This document shows positions 1 to 13,992 of a stretch of 64,000 nt of DNA, piece by piece. This stretch comes from Rhynochetos jubatus (Eukaryota; Chordata; Aves; Eurypygiformes; Rhynochetidae): contig CM050656.1 in the NCBI GenBank assembly GCA_027574665.1, positions 15,141,501 to 15,205,500 on the forward strand. Reading direction: 5' to 3'. Every line of letters starts with the position of its first letter. Within the stretch, counting starts at the first letter, position 1. A program made the translations under genes and the position numbers. The notes under the pieces are model-generated. The model searched no databases. It was not told the DNA's origin and worked only from the letters and a program-made list of their open reading frames with translations.

Positions 1-3000
1 ACAAATAACTTCCTTTACATGACCTGGTTTAAAGCTAGCTATGTAGAAAAGCCAATGGCAAATGAAAGATTATTTCACATGTAATGCCTCCATAAATGTG
101 TGTAACTCTGATACGAAGAGCTGGGTTCTAATTTACTAGAAAGCAGAGGCTTGATCTTGGTGCTATGCTGGGCAGTGTGCCAACCCACAATTTACTGCTG
201 GCCTATATTAATGATTTGTGAGGTAACAAAGTACACTAGTTCAGAATTTCATGAGAGCTATAAGGACCTTGCAGGGACAAAAGATTTCTGTAATTCTTAA
301 TCATCATTCTTTCATGGTTACATCCAAAATCAATATTGTTTTTCTCATTATTAAGAGAATAAAAAACTGAAATAGCAAAATAATACCAAGTCTTAAGCTA
401 TACTGCCATATTTTTGTTGGCAGTATGTCATACTGAAAATTATTTTTTAAATTCTGGGCAATTTGTAAAGTGCATTATAACTTGCAACATGATACTGCAA
501 ATATATCTATAATCTACTATACATTATGACTACACAGATATAATTTAACTCTGATGAGATAAACAGATCTTTCACAAGAATTCTTTATATGCACATAATG
601 TAACTTCTGCTGTACAAGTGGTACTCGCTACAGAGAGCTTTAATAACAAGTGTTGTTTTAAGGAAAGCAATTTACATTAAACTCCTCAGGACCGAAGTTC
701 AGAATCTGATGGGCAAAGACATATAGATGAAAAGGGATTTTCAACCAGTCAGTAGCATTTCAACTGTGGTTAAGAATAGTACTTTGACCTGGTTTTTCAT
801 CCAATTTTCATGCAAACAGCCACAAATTCACCATTTACAATCTTATCCAGGATATACTTATCCTGGGGAAAAAAAAAAAAGGGATAAATGTATGTGATAA
901 ACTATGATAAATTAGACCTTTTTTACCCTGCTATGTCAACAAGCCAGGAGTTATTTATTCAGCTGTTTGGACCTGGAAGAAATTGCCTTATAGAATAGTT
1001 TGGAAGAAAACCTGCTAATACTATTTTTGGGTGTAATCCTACAAGTACAATTTCACTTACTGTCTACCTTTTTTCAGCTTTCAGTCCACATAGCACATAC
1101 TGATTGTTGAGAAATGCGGGCTGGTTTCACATGTTAGGAAACACAAAACAACGTAGTGTCACCCATATAGTCTTTAAGACACCTATCCCAGCTGAGTACA
1201 CTTTGCTTTGCCTTCTCCTCAAGCTAATAGGAATGGAAAAAACACAGCAATAGATCTGTGCAAGGTCACTCTGAGACATCTCTCTTTCACTTGTTGCAGG
1301 GCAAAGGCAATTCATCTCAACCAGTGATTGTCTGCTCATTAGCCATGCCGGTAGTCTGCCAGACTAGGGCACAGAAAGGATTGCTACTGTACAATACCTA
1401 TTCCAACTGACAGGTTAAAAGTTTATTAAGTTGTGACTAGGTAAAATGTAACACATTATAAATGTATTACTACAGATTTTACTATCAAAAGTAAACTAAA
1501 TTGGAACACATTGACTTTAAATATATTAAGCAAAGATTAAAAAAATATAAAAAAGATTACTAGTCGTGTTCTTATAGAAAGGCTGTCAAAAGCAGAAGAA
1601 ATTGAATTTATGATCTTGGGAAAAGAAATGGTCCCATTTGTGTGGCAGTTTGGTTACAAGATAGGCTTAAAATGGACATGGATTCAGAATGTAGCAGATT
1701 TTATGGGTCTAGTATAAATCAAGAATTACAGTGTTGTGTAGCCAGAATCTGTGAGATTGGAATGAGGTGCTGGCACTGTGAAACTGCATTTTTCAGTTAT
1801 GCAATATACTAACCTATTTAAACCCCTACCCTGCTCAAGGCTAACTTCTGAATACTGAGCCATGTGACCTTGGTTTGTTTTCTATGAATGTGTGAATAAG
1901 TCTTTTGTTTCTTTTTTTTTTTTTTTTTTCAGGTTAAGAAGAGAAAAGGACTGTGAAATGCTGTAACAAATGACTTTTACTTTTACTTTTGACTTTTATT
2001 TATTGCTATTCATACATATATAAAACTTCAAGATAAATTTTACTGAATCTGTCTTCCCAACAAGCAAGAAACATTAGACTCCACCATCAGGTTACACATA
2101 TGATCTTAATGAATCATGGTTACAAATTATTAATTGTAGTTTAATGATTATATTTTAACAAGTTAATAGAAAAAATAGAGAAAAGAAAATCTTTACAGGT
2201 AATCTTGAATCGCTGTGTATGAATCATGATGTAGGAATGACAAATATTCATAGGGGACTTCAAGGGAACATGATGTCCTTCCAAAGACTAACCTACTAAA
2301 TGAAATCTTTTTTACCTATATCATATGAACTGCCAGAATAAGATTTAGATACTATGTATATATTTCTACCTCATATAAATTGCCAGATGAGGTTCTGTTA
2401 TTTTTCTTTGAGTTTCTTAGGACAAATAGGAAAAAGTAATCTAGGAAGAACTATTAATAAAGAGCACAGACTCTTACTGTTCTCCAGATTTCTCAGGCTA
2501 TTCCTAGTCATTCCCTAATCACGACGATTGGTTACTTTTGTACATTATAAGGCATTGAGATTCCCAGCTCTGTTGATACTATGTATGTGGAAAACCTAAC
2601 ACTTAACAAATGGTCTACATTTCTTTTGGACAAAGCATAGATAAGCCATACCAACCCTGGTACTGGGGTGATGAATGTTATTGTCTAGATTTCTGCTGTC
2701 TCAAAGTCGTAGCCCACTTCAACTCTTTAACAGTGGCATTAGCTGAAAAAAACCCTAAACTATACATAATGTTAGTATAAAAATCTCAGATACTATTTCT
2801 AATGTACTTCTAGCAAGGTTCAGGACAATTTCTAAGTCCAAAATGTTCATAGTTTGTTTTGTTTTTTTTTTTAAATGCAACACCTTCCTCTTCAGTGTTA
2901 CACTACATGTTTAATACTTGTACATTGGTAAATCCATAAGTGTGCTCAAAATACCCAGTACCAGTGGGGTCCAAAGTTAAATTCCAGAGCAAATCCCTTC

Positions 3001-5689
3001 TGATACTGAAAAATTGAGGTATCTTTCCTGAGAAAGAGAAGGAACTGACTCCAACAGTGGGTGACTGTGTTGGTTCAGTAGCCCAAGAAAAACAGACATC
3101 CTCTACTTGATGGCAGAATGAACATGAGACTGATCCAACTAGAAAAATGGTCCTAAGGAAAAAGGCTTCAGAAACTTTAAAATATGTGAGAACCTTTCAA
3201 AAGGTCATGAAGCAAAACTATTGCAATGGATCTTTAGTTGATCCAGACCTAGGACTCTTTTGTAATTCACACATTATTCAGAAACAAGCTGTGTATAACA
3301 AGAAATTAAAGAGGAAAAAAACGTTGTGCTCTTTACAAATATGCTCCAAGCGAAAAAACACACAAACAGATTGCAAAACACATTTAAGTTCAGAAGATGC
3401 AGACTTCCAGAGAGACATGCAGATAGAGACTTGCAAAATAAAAGTACTTTTCTTGGGTAATTATCTTAATTGGCTCCTTTTTTTTTTTTTTTTAAGATCA
3501 ACTTGTGCTTCTTTTGTGATTTTTTTTTTTCTCTTTAGTCTTTTAGCATAGACATGGAAAATTACTTTTTAGAACACAGTATTTTTATATTTAATACAAT
3601 TTACTGGACTCACATTTCCAGGCCAAATTCCGGGGTTTGGCCTTTTTTGTCTAGTTTCCCAATTGCCTGAAATAATGTATGATGTCACAGATGCTCAATG
3701 AAGTAAAAGTTTTGGGAGTCACCACTGGAAGATGTAAGATGCATATGAAAGGTTAAGTTCAGCCACCTTCCCTTTTCCTGAATCTTAAATGGCTGAATTT
3801 TTTTTGATGAATGAAAGCTATTAAGAAGCTGCTACCTTTTTACTGAGACACCAAACCACCAATTTAAGTTATTAAAACTGTGCTTGTCACAAGAATATAA
3901 CTCATTTCCTCCTCTATTTGAGCATTCTTGCCTATTCTCTGTAAGTTTAAGGGAATTTAAAGATCATTGGAAAATGCCTTGGCTTCTTTCCTTCCATTTA
4001 GTTTTGAGTTTCTCACCATAGTCCATCAAAACCTTTACATTCCATCAGAACTGGTTTATAATTCTCATCAAATTGGATATTCTCCAACACTGCATTTGGC
4101 TATGTGGTACACTTCCTACCATGAACTGCCTTAGATGTGCACACACTTCAGTGTGAGCAAAGGATTAGTAAGTTTTTTACTGACAAGATATTTTTACATT
4201 CATTTAAACAGAAATCCTTTAGGAATTCTAGAAGCAGGCACTATATAGATACTTGCATGGTTTTCTTCTAAATATATTTGGAACAAGATTGAAAGAGAAA
4301 CCATTTTTATTTTTCAATGATTGTTGCAATTCTTCTTATTTTTAATTTAGACAATCATCTCAAACAGTGGCTTATAAATCACAAAGGTCAGCAGAAACTC
4401 CTACCTCACTTTCTAGTAGTATCGTCAGATACCACTCTAAGTTCTCTCACTCATCACAACATCTGTAAGTCTTCACCAGATTTTAAATGTAAATTAATTT
4501 CACAGAACTCAGTTTAGGTAAGAAGAAATTTTCCACAGTCCCATGTTAATAACCTCAACAACGGATGACAAGAGTATTTCTGTTCTCATGCCATTTCTGT
4601 AAAAACCCAACACATTCCACAGATCTGTTTTTAGAAAGCTGTAAGAAAAAATAGACAGTATAAATGAAATGCTAAATCCTTTTAATCTTTCAACAGACTA
4701 ATATAAACAATACTGTTTCCTAAAATATACTTATTGTCATGATATCTATTGAAGCTCATTATTCATGAGGTAACAATGGTATTTTTCTTGCTGCATGTAT
4801 TCTTTAAACTTCTCTGGGGATATGTGTTTCATTCCAAGTATGACCACAGATTTTATATTAATAAAAGGGACTTAGCTTTGTCTATATATCTTCCCCATCA
4901 GGTAGATTTTCCTTCCACTGTTATCCATTTAACCATTTCATGCTTTAAAAGCTTAAATTATGTCTTCTTTCATTTTGTTTACAGAATTCTATGCCTTAGA
5001 CCAGAAAAGTATAATGGAAATCAAACCTTCCATTTACATTTAATATCAATGCTATTTTCCAGATGAAGAATAGATTATTTGCCCACCATTATGAAAGCCC
5101 TGATCTAATGAAATATCTATATACATTTAAAGAGGATGGAAAATCAGCACAGGTGTACATCTTCAAGTTGAAAAACAAAAATTCTTTGTGAAATGTCTGG
5201 CTGCAGCTGAGATGGCTGTGTCAAGATTATAGATGAAAGGATAAAATCCTTCAAATGAATTAGTAGCTGTAATGATTCAAGTGGCAACTTGCAGAGCTGG
5301 TTGTCATTCAACAGAGTACTTGGTATCATTCTGGTTTTGTTTACCATTTAGTGTATGCTTATGGAAATATCAGATTTCCTGAATACCACTCAGAAAATGT
5401 ATATCATTTTATTTATAATGGTGTTTTTACAAGGCTGACTTAATTACAGCCAAATTTTGACAATGTATTGAGTAGCCCCAATGAGTTTATTGAGTACTTT
5501 CAGTGACCCCTTGTAGGAAAATGTACTATTAGCATTAGGAAAAGTGGCTCAATTGATTCCTCAGCATTTAGGAGATCATTTGAAATCTCCAGGTGCTAGA
5601 AAAATGCAAAGTTATATGTCCGTTATGTGTAACTCATGTGGACTATGAAAAAGTAATTATCATGCAAAGGGGTTCACTAACATGCACCC
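1..5689. other. Gene-free AT-rich DNA, nothing recognised
   Basis: No coding exon, RNA gene or young transposon is recognisable. The stretch is AT-rich with short homopolymers: A12 at 869-880, T18 at 1912-1929 and T16 at 3478-3493. The longest open frame (open from 3111, ATG at 3147, stop at 3551, plus strand) has no recognisable domain, and its last third translates a poly-T tract. A frame of that size is expected about once by chance in a window of this size and composition (rough estimate at 60 percent AT). Intergenic or intronic sequence is the best reading. Confidence 0.6.
1912..1932 (+). repeat. T18 tract followed by CAG (splice-acceptor-like)
   Basis: Eighteen T residues run directly into 'cag', followed by 'gttaag'. 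This is either a simple homopolymer or the polypyrimidine tract of a 3' splice site. No downstream exon with an open frame was recognised, so a plain poly-T repeat is the default call. Confidence 0.5.
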
Positions 5690-5770
5690 TGCCTCCCATT
5701 GACTTCATTAAGTCCCCATGAGGGAGCAAGAGACTGTAATTTGCAGATCCCTCTGAAGAACTGGGTCTTT
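5690..5770. repeat. Degraded ancient amniote repeat (fragment)
   Basis: The phrase 'cctcccattgacttcatta' matches the 'CCCATTGACTTCAATGGG' style core that recurs in old interspersed repeats of turtles, crocodilians and birds. Only a short stretch is legible, so family and orientation cannot be fixed. The call rests on recognition of the core, not on an alignment. Confidence 0.35.
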
Positions 5771-5875
5771 ACAAGGTAATCTCAGCATACATCATGTTTT
5801 CACCAATGAGTTTGATGGAACATAAAACAAAATTGTGGTGACAAGCAAATCCATCAATGGCACACCCAGTAGATT

Positions 5876-6000
5876 CCAATTAAGTTAATTAGAGTAGACT
5901 TTCTAATGAGTGGAATGTCAAACACTGGATCCATGCCCAATGCTAATCATTCATTCATTTTGCTGCTGGTTCTAATTCACATTATGCCAACGAGGTTTCA
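5876..6000. promoter_or_regulatory. Candidate conserved non-coding element, homeodomain-site cluster
   Basis: Within about 125 bases there are TTAATTAG, CTAATGAG, GCTAATCATTC and TCTAATTCA, several of them cores for homeodomain proteins, in non-repetitive sequence of mixed composition. Vertebrate developmental enhancers often look like this. There is no conservation evidence in hand, so function is inferred from site density only, and AT-rich DNA gives TAAT cores by chance. Confidence 0.22.
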
Positions 6001-6494
6001 TACACTCTGACATCAAACTATGAGCAAAGTGCTTCTGCTTTAGAAACAGAAATAGAAGTACCAGAACAAGTTTGACATACTAATTAAATGTGCCAGGGTG
6101 CAAGATATATGGCTAAATGTCATTCTGTCCCTATAAATGCAGGCATCAGCCAAAGCACAGAAAGGGTGTAAAGCAGTATTTATAATAATTCCACAGCATA
6201 AACAAGACAGTGACAGTAACTACCCTGTTATTCTGAGAAGTCTACTGAAGTGGTACCCAAATAATAAGGAAAAATCTTGGAGGTAAACCTATTACATTAA
6301 AAGGGTACTGAAGGAACAGAGTGTATCTCAGTATACCGAAGCCATGGAGTGATAACCACATGAGTACTAACCTGATATTCAGCTAAATGCTTTGTATGTG
6401 AACTAAGAAAGAGAGTTCCAGAAAGATCCACTCCAGAAATATAGACTGTTTGTATTCAGGGGAAATATTCACCTGTACAAGTACCTTTAAGACA

Positions 6495-6560
6495 TAAAAA
6501 GGTAGCGGCCATCTGCTGATAATTAGGCACGTTTGAGCTTATTTTGTATTAGCTTCAACA
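6495..6560. promoter_or_regulatory. Candidate regulatory patch with E-box and TAATTA sites
   Basis: The stretch carries 'gcggccatctgctgataattaggcacg'-type content: a CATCTG E-box-like core, TAATTA and a GCACGT-like core within 40 bases, more complex than the surrounding AT-rich DNA. This is a texture-based candidate only. Confidence 0.18.
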
Positions 6561-9500
6561 ACTGATGAGGATGGATGTGTGCTAGGGCACCCAGCTGTGC
6601 ACTGGAGAGTCATAAGCACAGATACACATTCATCTCTTCTGATGGTTCAGCTGCAAGGAAAGAAGTCTTCCCCAGGGCAGGAAGAGGGAAGACAGTCGTA
6701 AAATCCCAGTTCATTGCAGGTACTCTAACCAGGCTCTTAACACTTTTGTTCAATTTTTGTATTTTCCATTTACTTATTTCACAGCAACTAACTAAATGCA
6801 TTTTCAAGCTCAAATGCAGAAGATTAAACCTTCAAATCCATGCTCAGGACACAGGGATGCACAGGTGATGAGTATCTCCAATATGGTGTGAAGGGAAGTC
6901 ATTGGTTGCTTTCACAGACTTAAAAGAGCACTTGGGTATTGATTTGGTTCTCATACACAGTTTTACATAGCCCAACCTGTTAACACTGAATTAGAGACAT
7001 AATTTTAACTTAATCAGTATATATGTGATCTATATTTTACCTGTCTGGGAGGAAGCTGAAGCTGTCAAGTTTACTATAGATAAAAGTCACAGTATTTAGT
7101 TACTCTGTAGATACTCTCCTGATTAATCATGTTTATAGAGCTCTGATTCCTCACTTTCTACCTTCTCATGTGCTGATGTTAACAGTACCAAGCAATATGG
7201 AAAGTGAAATAGACTGTTCTGAGTAAGGTGATATCCCAAGACACTATGACAGCAGTAATGTCTAAATATTTATCAGAGACAAGGCCTAACAGGATCAATT
7301 TTGGGTATCAGCTGTTTAATTTTCTTTAGTAATTAAAAAAAGAAAGTCTTTTAAAACGTATTTAAGATCCCTGGAGGTGCTAAGAAATAAACTTAAAGCT
7401 GTAATGGTTTCTCAAACTTACACTTATTATGTAAATCATTATACAGTGAATGAGAATAACTCCATGCTGCCTAAATTTATGGATGGATTAACAGATTTGT
7501 ATAAAATAAAAATTGACTGAACTACAATCCATGCCTTTTCCAGGTTTGTCTACTTTTTTATCTGTTTATTTAACTTGGACAATGTATCATACAGGCACAA
7601 AAATACCCTTAACCTCTTGAGTTTATAATCAAAAGTACAGATGCCTAAATGAGAACTATTACTAAAAAATTCACAAATAAATTATTTGAAGGATATTAGA
7701 GGATATAAAGAGATATTCTTTATCCCTAGGAAAAGGGATAAACAGAGCTTGAAATGTTTTTAAATAGAAAATAAGGAGTAAAGTTAATTTCTAAAGTTGT
7801 TCTTCATTTTCCTGTTTTTCAGCCACAATAATTCAAACAATTGTTTTTCTTTTAGCTTTTCAGACTTTCCTTTTAGATATTTTTTTAAAGTGGAAAAAGA
7901 AGAGGAAGAATAAAAGGGAACATTTCATGTCTAGTGAGAATGGAGAGAGTTAAAAAAATATTGACCTATGTTAATAATAACAGCAATGGAGTATCACAAA
8001 TGAATTGACTAGCTTTAGATTTGAAATACGAAGACAGACCATCAGGAAAGCCAATATTTTGTGAGATTTCAAACTTCTGTTCAGACATATACCTTTGGGG
8101 AAAGTTTCCAGATTTTCAGGCATTTATTTGGGCCCTTTTGCAGTTCATTTACTGTTACCCCTAAGATTCTTATGCATAAGATGAAGCTCTGATCTGTGAC
8201 ATAGAGGTCTAAAGTAAATGATGCTCCTCAGTCACTGCAAAGCCGTAAGTAAACAATCAGGAATCAAAGGCATTCAACTCATCTGAAGTCATAAAGCCCG
8301 ATTTTGAAAAGCATGTACAGTGTGCTTCTGCTGAAGGTCAAGTACTGACTGATGCAGGAAAGGGCATAAAGTCTACAAAGTGCAGTGACACAGCTGAAGA
8401 TCACCAATTTCCGGACATACGCTGCTGCAGGTTTGCAGTGTGTTTCAGGTATAAGAAGATCAGGTACTCCTCCTTCTTTCATGACACGTGTCTATAATAT
8501 CTGTCCTCATTTTAATAGATCTGCCTTCTTTTAGATCTTTTCATAATTTTTCCTTCTGTACAGATATATTCCTGCAAAAAGGAAAATGGAACATGCTGAA
8601 TAATATTCCAGGGGACCAAACTTCCTGAAAAGTGATGTGTAACTTACAGGAGTTGTAGTGGCTTCTTCCCTGAATTTGAACTAGTATGGAGGCAGAATTT
8701 GATTACAACAATAATCATCAGTTCAAATTAAGCAGGTTTTCCATTCCTTTTTACAGAAACAAATAATTATTTGTATAAATCTGACACGTGATATTAGAAA
8801 TCAAACTGAACATATTAGTAAAAATAGCCAGCAGACCTTGTACTAGTACAAATAAGTGTATTTTTCCTGGATCAGAGAAGAGATGTCAAAATCTATCACA
8901 TGATGATCTTACCAGTCATTTTAAAACGGTCAGTTAAGAAAATCTTCATCATCAGTAAATTATCATCAATTAAGAAAAAATTTAGTAGTTTCTACAATAA
9001 AGTCAATATGAAAGGTATGACTTTAACATCTTACTGCAATTTTTCCTAGTAGTAATCCATAGAAAAGTTTAAAAAATTCTTTAAAGTTTCAAGTTATTTT
9101 TTTTTTATTACAATATATTTCATGTTATTTATAAGATTACATTAGTAATTGTGAAGCACTACAATTCAGAACAAATTTTATTCACTTGTATTTTACAAAG
9201 ATTGAAAGATAAAAGTATCACATAAATATTTGTTTCAAATGTTTTGGTAAATGAAGGATGAAATCAGTTATTTTTTACATGCTCCATCCATTGTATTTAG
9301 TTCATGCATATTGACTTTGATGCATCATATAATGCTCTACATTCAGATTCCAAACTACAACTGCAGCCTGAAAAGTTCATCTTTTCATGGTGATATCTTC
9401 ACTGCCTAGAAGCTACAACTTTGGTTAACATTTCAAGGATCAAGTCGGCAGTCTTCCCAGATAAATTCAGAAGTTAGTACACTCTGCTAAAGACTCATGC

Positions 9501-9644
9501 TCCCTCAGAAACTGCTTCTAATAGACATATCAAATACACCGGATGATTTGTAATACATGCAAGGATCAGTAGGTCACATTAAATAAAAGTAGATTTAGTA
9601 AAATTGTGTAGCCTACACTGTATTATAAATTATTAAAATTAATG

Positions 9645-9740
9645 AACCTGATCCCCTCTGCAGATTACTTCATAGCTGACACCAATATAATTTCATTGAT
9701 ATTAATGATTCACTTCCAGTTTCACAGTGATGTAAAATGG
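9645..9740. repeat. Degraded ancient amniote repeat (fragment)
   Basis: Phrases such as 'tgacaccaatataa', 'tttcattgatattaatg' and 'cagtgatgtaaaatgg' resemble the old amniote repeat whose consensus alternates 'ttacaccagtgtaa', 'ccattgacttcaatgg' and 'gtgtaaa'. Heavy divergence indicates an old insertion. No boundaries are visible. Confidence 0.35.
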
Positions 9741-12681
9741 GAATAATAGCAAGATGGTTCAGGTCTAATACTGTTAAATTAGCTGCACCATTTACATTAA
9801 CAGATGGCAGGCAAATAGGTCTTCCTTCATTCATTCAACCCAGGTGATTAAGGAGTTCTTTTTTCTGTCCACTATTATATGGCACATTAATCTATATGTT
9901 TCATATGCACCTATATAACAGGTTTTGGATCCTGATCTACAGAAATATAATTTTAGTGTGGTGAGAAGAATTAGAGATGGAAGGCTAGGATGGAGGTTGG
10001 GTCAGAAATGGAATGAAAGTTGTAGACTGTGCTATAACACAAACACCACTGTTCTCTCAGGGATATTTCTTACCCTGGTGCATACTTTAGTCTCAAATAT
10101 TGTTAATTAACTGACCAGTCTGGGCCATTGCACTCTGTGGAATAGAATTAAGACCCTGCCATTGGATGGCACAAGTCCACCTGACCATGCTTGATGGAAG
10201 CTCTCTAGGCCAAATGGAATACACAGTCCTACATTTACCTCTACTTGCTGCTTTGAAATTCAGTGAGTGAAAGACCAACATGGACAGAGTGCAGTGATGT
10301 TTAGCTATTACACAAGCTATATCTAATTAACTCATTCCATTCTGATAACAAGGGTTTTTTTCATTGCTTTTTTGGTTGTTTTGTGGTTTTTTTCACTTAA
10401 ATACAGACATGTGTATGGCTTTGAAAATTTAAAAAAGAAAGAAATATGATGGTGATGCCTCTGTTACTTGTTCACAACATAAATGTTCAAAATGTCTAAA
10501 AAATATGGTTTATAAGTGAAAAACCCTATGACTGCATATAGCTTTTAATGTGAATACTTTTGACATACAGTTTTGCTTTTGACACACTCTAGTTCTTTGA
10601 GGTTGCAGTATTTTTTGTGAATAACTTCAAATCAATACATTGATATTGTTACCTAAAATGATTTTATTTTTATACTTATTCTTGCTATTTTATTGACATG
10701 TATTAAAGTGGAATGTAGAAAAGCTATTGTATTACAGATAAAAGTCTAAAAGAGCTATACAGCCAAAGTAAGTATCATTTTAATAATACTTTTTTTTGAA
10801 ACTTGGCTAGTCTGAAATACATTTCAAAGTATGTAAACATTGAAAAAGATACTCTTTTCTTCAAAAACTGGTACATATATGTAAACAAAGGATTCTAGTT
10901 TAAACCTAACCACTGGAACAGGGATAGTTGGAGCATTTGCACAAAACATTGCTTTTTTTGTATTTCCAGGTGTCTAAATACACTACAGTCCTCTAAATCT
11001 TACAAAGAAATATGGCTAGCTCAGTGATCAACTTATGCTCGGCAGGTTGGGCACCTTTGTGGCATCTAAGTATTTGAAAGGTTATCAAATAATAATGGAC
11101 TTCCAGTGAAACCAATTGGAAAGATTACTTTTGATTAATTTAGGTTTTGTTATGCAATAATGGAATCACAGTTAAATTTCAAAATTCTATGAGAATATGA
11201 AAATATTTACACCATTTAGAAGAGCTGGTTAAAAACATTTTCACTTCAAAAAATTCCTGAAATTCTAAAAGGGTTGAACTAAAACTTTTTCTTTGCTTTC
11301 CTTTTCTTTCACTAACTTTTTTAGTTAGCTATATTACCAATCAGTTTTTATTATTATTCATTATTTGAATATTCATGTTCATCTTTCTAATACAACTATG
11401 GTATTTGTTGGGTGCCAGAAAAGCATAGTGCAGCAACACTTTTGTCATAATACAGGCGTTAAATAGATGTGCTGTTATGCAGAATTCTAATTGAGTTCTG
11501 TTGCCAGTTTAGCAAGTGTAGTAGTGCAACACTGCAACTACTACAGTTTCCCCATCTTCTTCCTATCCATAACATTCTCAAGTTTGTTCCAAGCAAAAGT
11601 AAGTAAACTTTTGTTTACCGAGAAGTTTGGTATAGCTTTTGTTAGTAGATTTATTACAGGGCAATAGACATTTTTGTCATCTCTGGCACTCCTATGCACT
11701 TTTGTTGCCTTTTGAATGGTACCAAGACTAGCCTCACTCCAAGTATCAGCAGAGGCAGCAAGTGAAAGGCTGTGGGTTTCAACTGCTGGTAAAATAGCTG
11801 ATGCTAGAGCAAATAACTGTGATGACGTGATGATAGATACCATGGCATTAAACTGGCACTTGATTGCATGTGGTTGAAATATGAAAGGATTTTTATGTGG
11901 GAAAATCATTATCCCGAAGACAGTGGTTTATTATGTCCAGACTTGAATATTCCTTCACCAAGAACGATGCTGCAGATATGTGGCACATATTTATTTCTTT
12001 GCTAATAAAGAGCATTTGTGGTTTTTTGTTTGTTGGTGGGGGGGTTTTCATATTTTATTTTTTTCTACTTGAAGCTTCATTAGCAGTATGTAAAAGGAAT
12101 GATGACTGTGTTTTAGACTTCCTTTTGCTGATAAATTGTTTTATTTTTTCCATTCATAAGTTGAAGTACTTGAATTTATATATAAATAGAAAAACCTCGA
12201 TATATAATAAACTATAATTAAAATCACTTAAGAAAACCAATAAAATAAAACTTTCCAAAAAGAAAAAGAAACCACAAATTTCCTGCAATTTGAGCTATGA
12301 TCTTATTTCTCCTTGCAAAAGAAGAAAAAAAGCCTTTTTAAGACTCCCTAGAAGTCAACACTTGGCCTCTGTCAGAGCAAGGAAGGAAGCAGATTCCAAA
12401 GATAAGGAAATACAAGGGTTTTGCTTTCCCCCCTGAAATACCTTGTCATCACCCTTTCATTTAAAAAATGCTATTATGATGTAATCCTAATTTTAGATTT
12501 AATTTCATCATTAGATACTTATATTAGGCCTTCAAGAATAACTTTTAAATATTTCTTCTCTTCTGATAATCCATTTCTTTAAATTTGGGACACCATGAAA
12601 TATCTTCAGTTAGGTATTTGCAGTGTTAGCTGACTGAACTCATGCAGTGTCATGTAACCCAAAGCACATGCTGTGTCTCAA

Positions 12682-12682
<1 letters not shown>

Positions 12683-12716
<34 letters not shown>
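12683..12716 (+). repeat. A34 homopolymer
   Basis: A run of 34 A follows 'ctcaac' and precedes 'ccaacaagcacc'. It could be a microsatellite or the tail of a retrocopy. CR1 machinery does not normally use poly-A tails, and no recognisable mRNA sequence lies upstream, so a simple repeat is preferred. Length in the assembly may be unreliable. Confidence 0.85.
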
Positions 12717-12718
<2 letters not shown>

Positions 12719-13983
12719 AACAAGCACCCCACCAACTTCTTGTAGCATGTAGCAGCCGGCATTGATAGCAAACATCTGTAGTCTACCCCGGAGTCAGTAG
12801 CTATGCCACTCTCTGAGTAAGTGTTAAGCACATTCCCTGTTCCAGTGCATGCATCTTTCTGTTATAGACTAGGTAGATAACTGTATGAAATATTCACAAG
12901 TATGAATTTGACTATCCAAAACCCCTGAGTTATGTGCCTTTCACTTGGAATGTATTTTAGAGGGTCAATGGCATTGAATTAAGGACTTTGCATACTTTCT
13001 TTCAAAGTAGAACCATTTTCATTACGATTTGATCTGCTGCTGGAGGTGTTTTCTTCTGTTTAAACAGATAAATCTAATAAAAATGAACTTAGGATATTTG
13101 CAATGTTCTTGACGCGTTTTTCAGCAATGGAAGTTAGAGACTAGAAGGTCTATGGTGATATCTTGCCCATATCTCACAGAAGTTTTGAATCCTGTTTAAT
13201 GTTTAAGTTTGTTCTGTGTTCTTTCTCTCAGCCCAGCTTTGCTTTTAACATTTTCCTTCTTGAGAAATTCTCCAAGTCTTTATATCATTTTATGCAACAC
13301 AGAATTTGCACCCCTGGGGTGCCCATAAACCCCCTTTTATTACCTCCATGCAAGGTACAAACTAGTGTAATAAGTCATTTGCTTTGCATTGTCTTCTAAG
13401 TTATGAACATCCTTTTAGTGATTACACTGCATAGCCTGTATACATCTACGGCATCTGAAGTAATAAATCTCTAAGAGCACACAATAGGTATTTTTTTACT
13501 CTTATAAATCAAAATAAATAAAAATTCTGCCATAACTGAGACCTGTACATCTTTAGGCAGTTCCTTTCAGTAACAGCATTTTAATTAGGGTTACATATAC
13601 CCCAACCTTTCTCAAGGGAGCATCTTATTAGAATAAGAATGAATAATGCAACTGCTCTCCTGAAAGCAAAAGCCTTGTAAACTGACAGTACTGTGCTTTT
13701 CTGTCTTTTAGATTCTAATGCTGATTAAAGTCAAATTCCAGTCAGAGATAATGCTACAGCTTTGGTAGTAATGTCATTTGTGGAGGGGGAATTAAAACTT
13801 AGTATTTTGCATATAATACACTAATACTTGATCCAAAGCAACTGCGTATTGTGGAGAAGCTGGAGAGGAAGAGTTAGGCTGAGGTTCATAGACAATTCAA
13901 ATATCCCCTTCATAGCAGAAAACAATTGGCTAGTATAAATCTTTCATGATTTACTTGTGTATGATGAGTGAGAGTTACTTGAG

Positions 13984-13992
13984 TATAAAAGG
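13984..13992 (+). promoter_or_regulatory. TATA-box-like sequence
   Basis: TATAAAAGG is a good TATA match, and 'tcactc' lies roughly 20 bases on. No transcript or first exon is identified downstream, so this may be chance in AT-rich DNA. Confidence 0.15.

Larger units (their letters stand above)
5771..9644. other. Gene-free DNA with two TAAT-rich patches
   Basis: No gene or young mobile element is visible. The block has short overlapping frames on both strands around 6575-6868 that look like chance. Two patches (5876-6000 and 6495-6560) stand out by texture and are listed separately as candidate regulatory elements. Confidence 0.55.
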
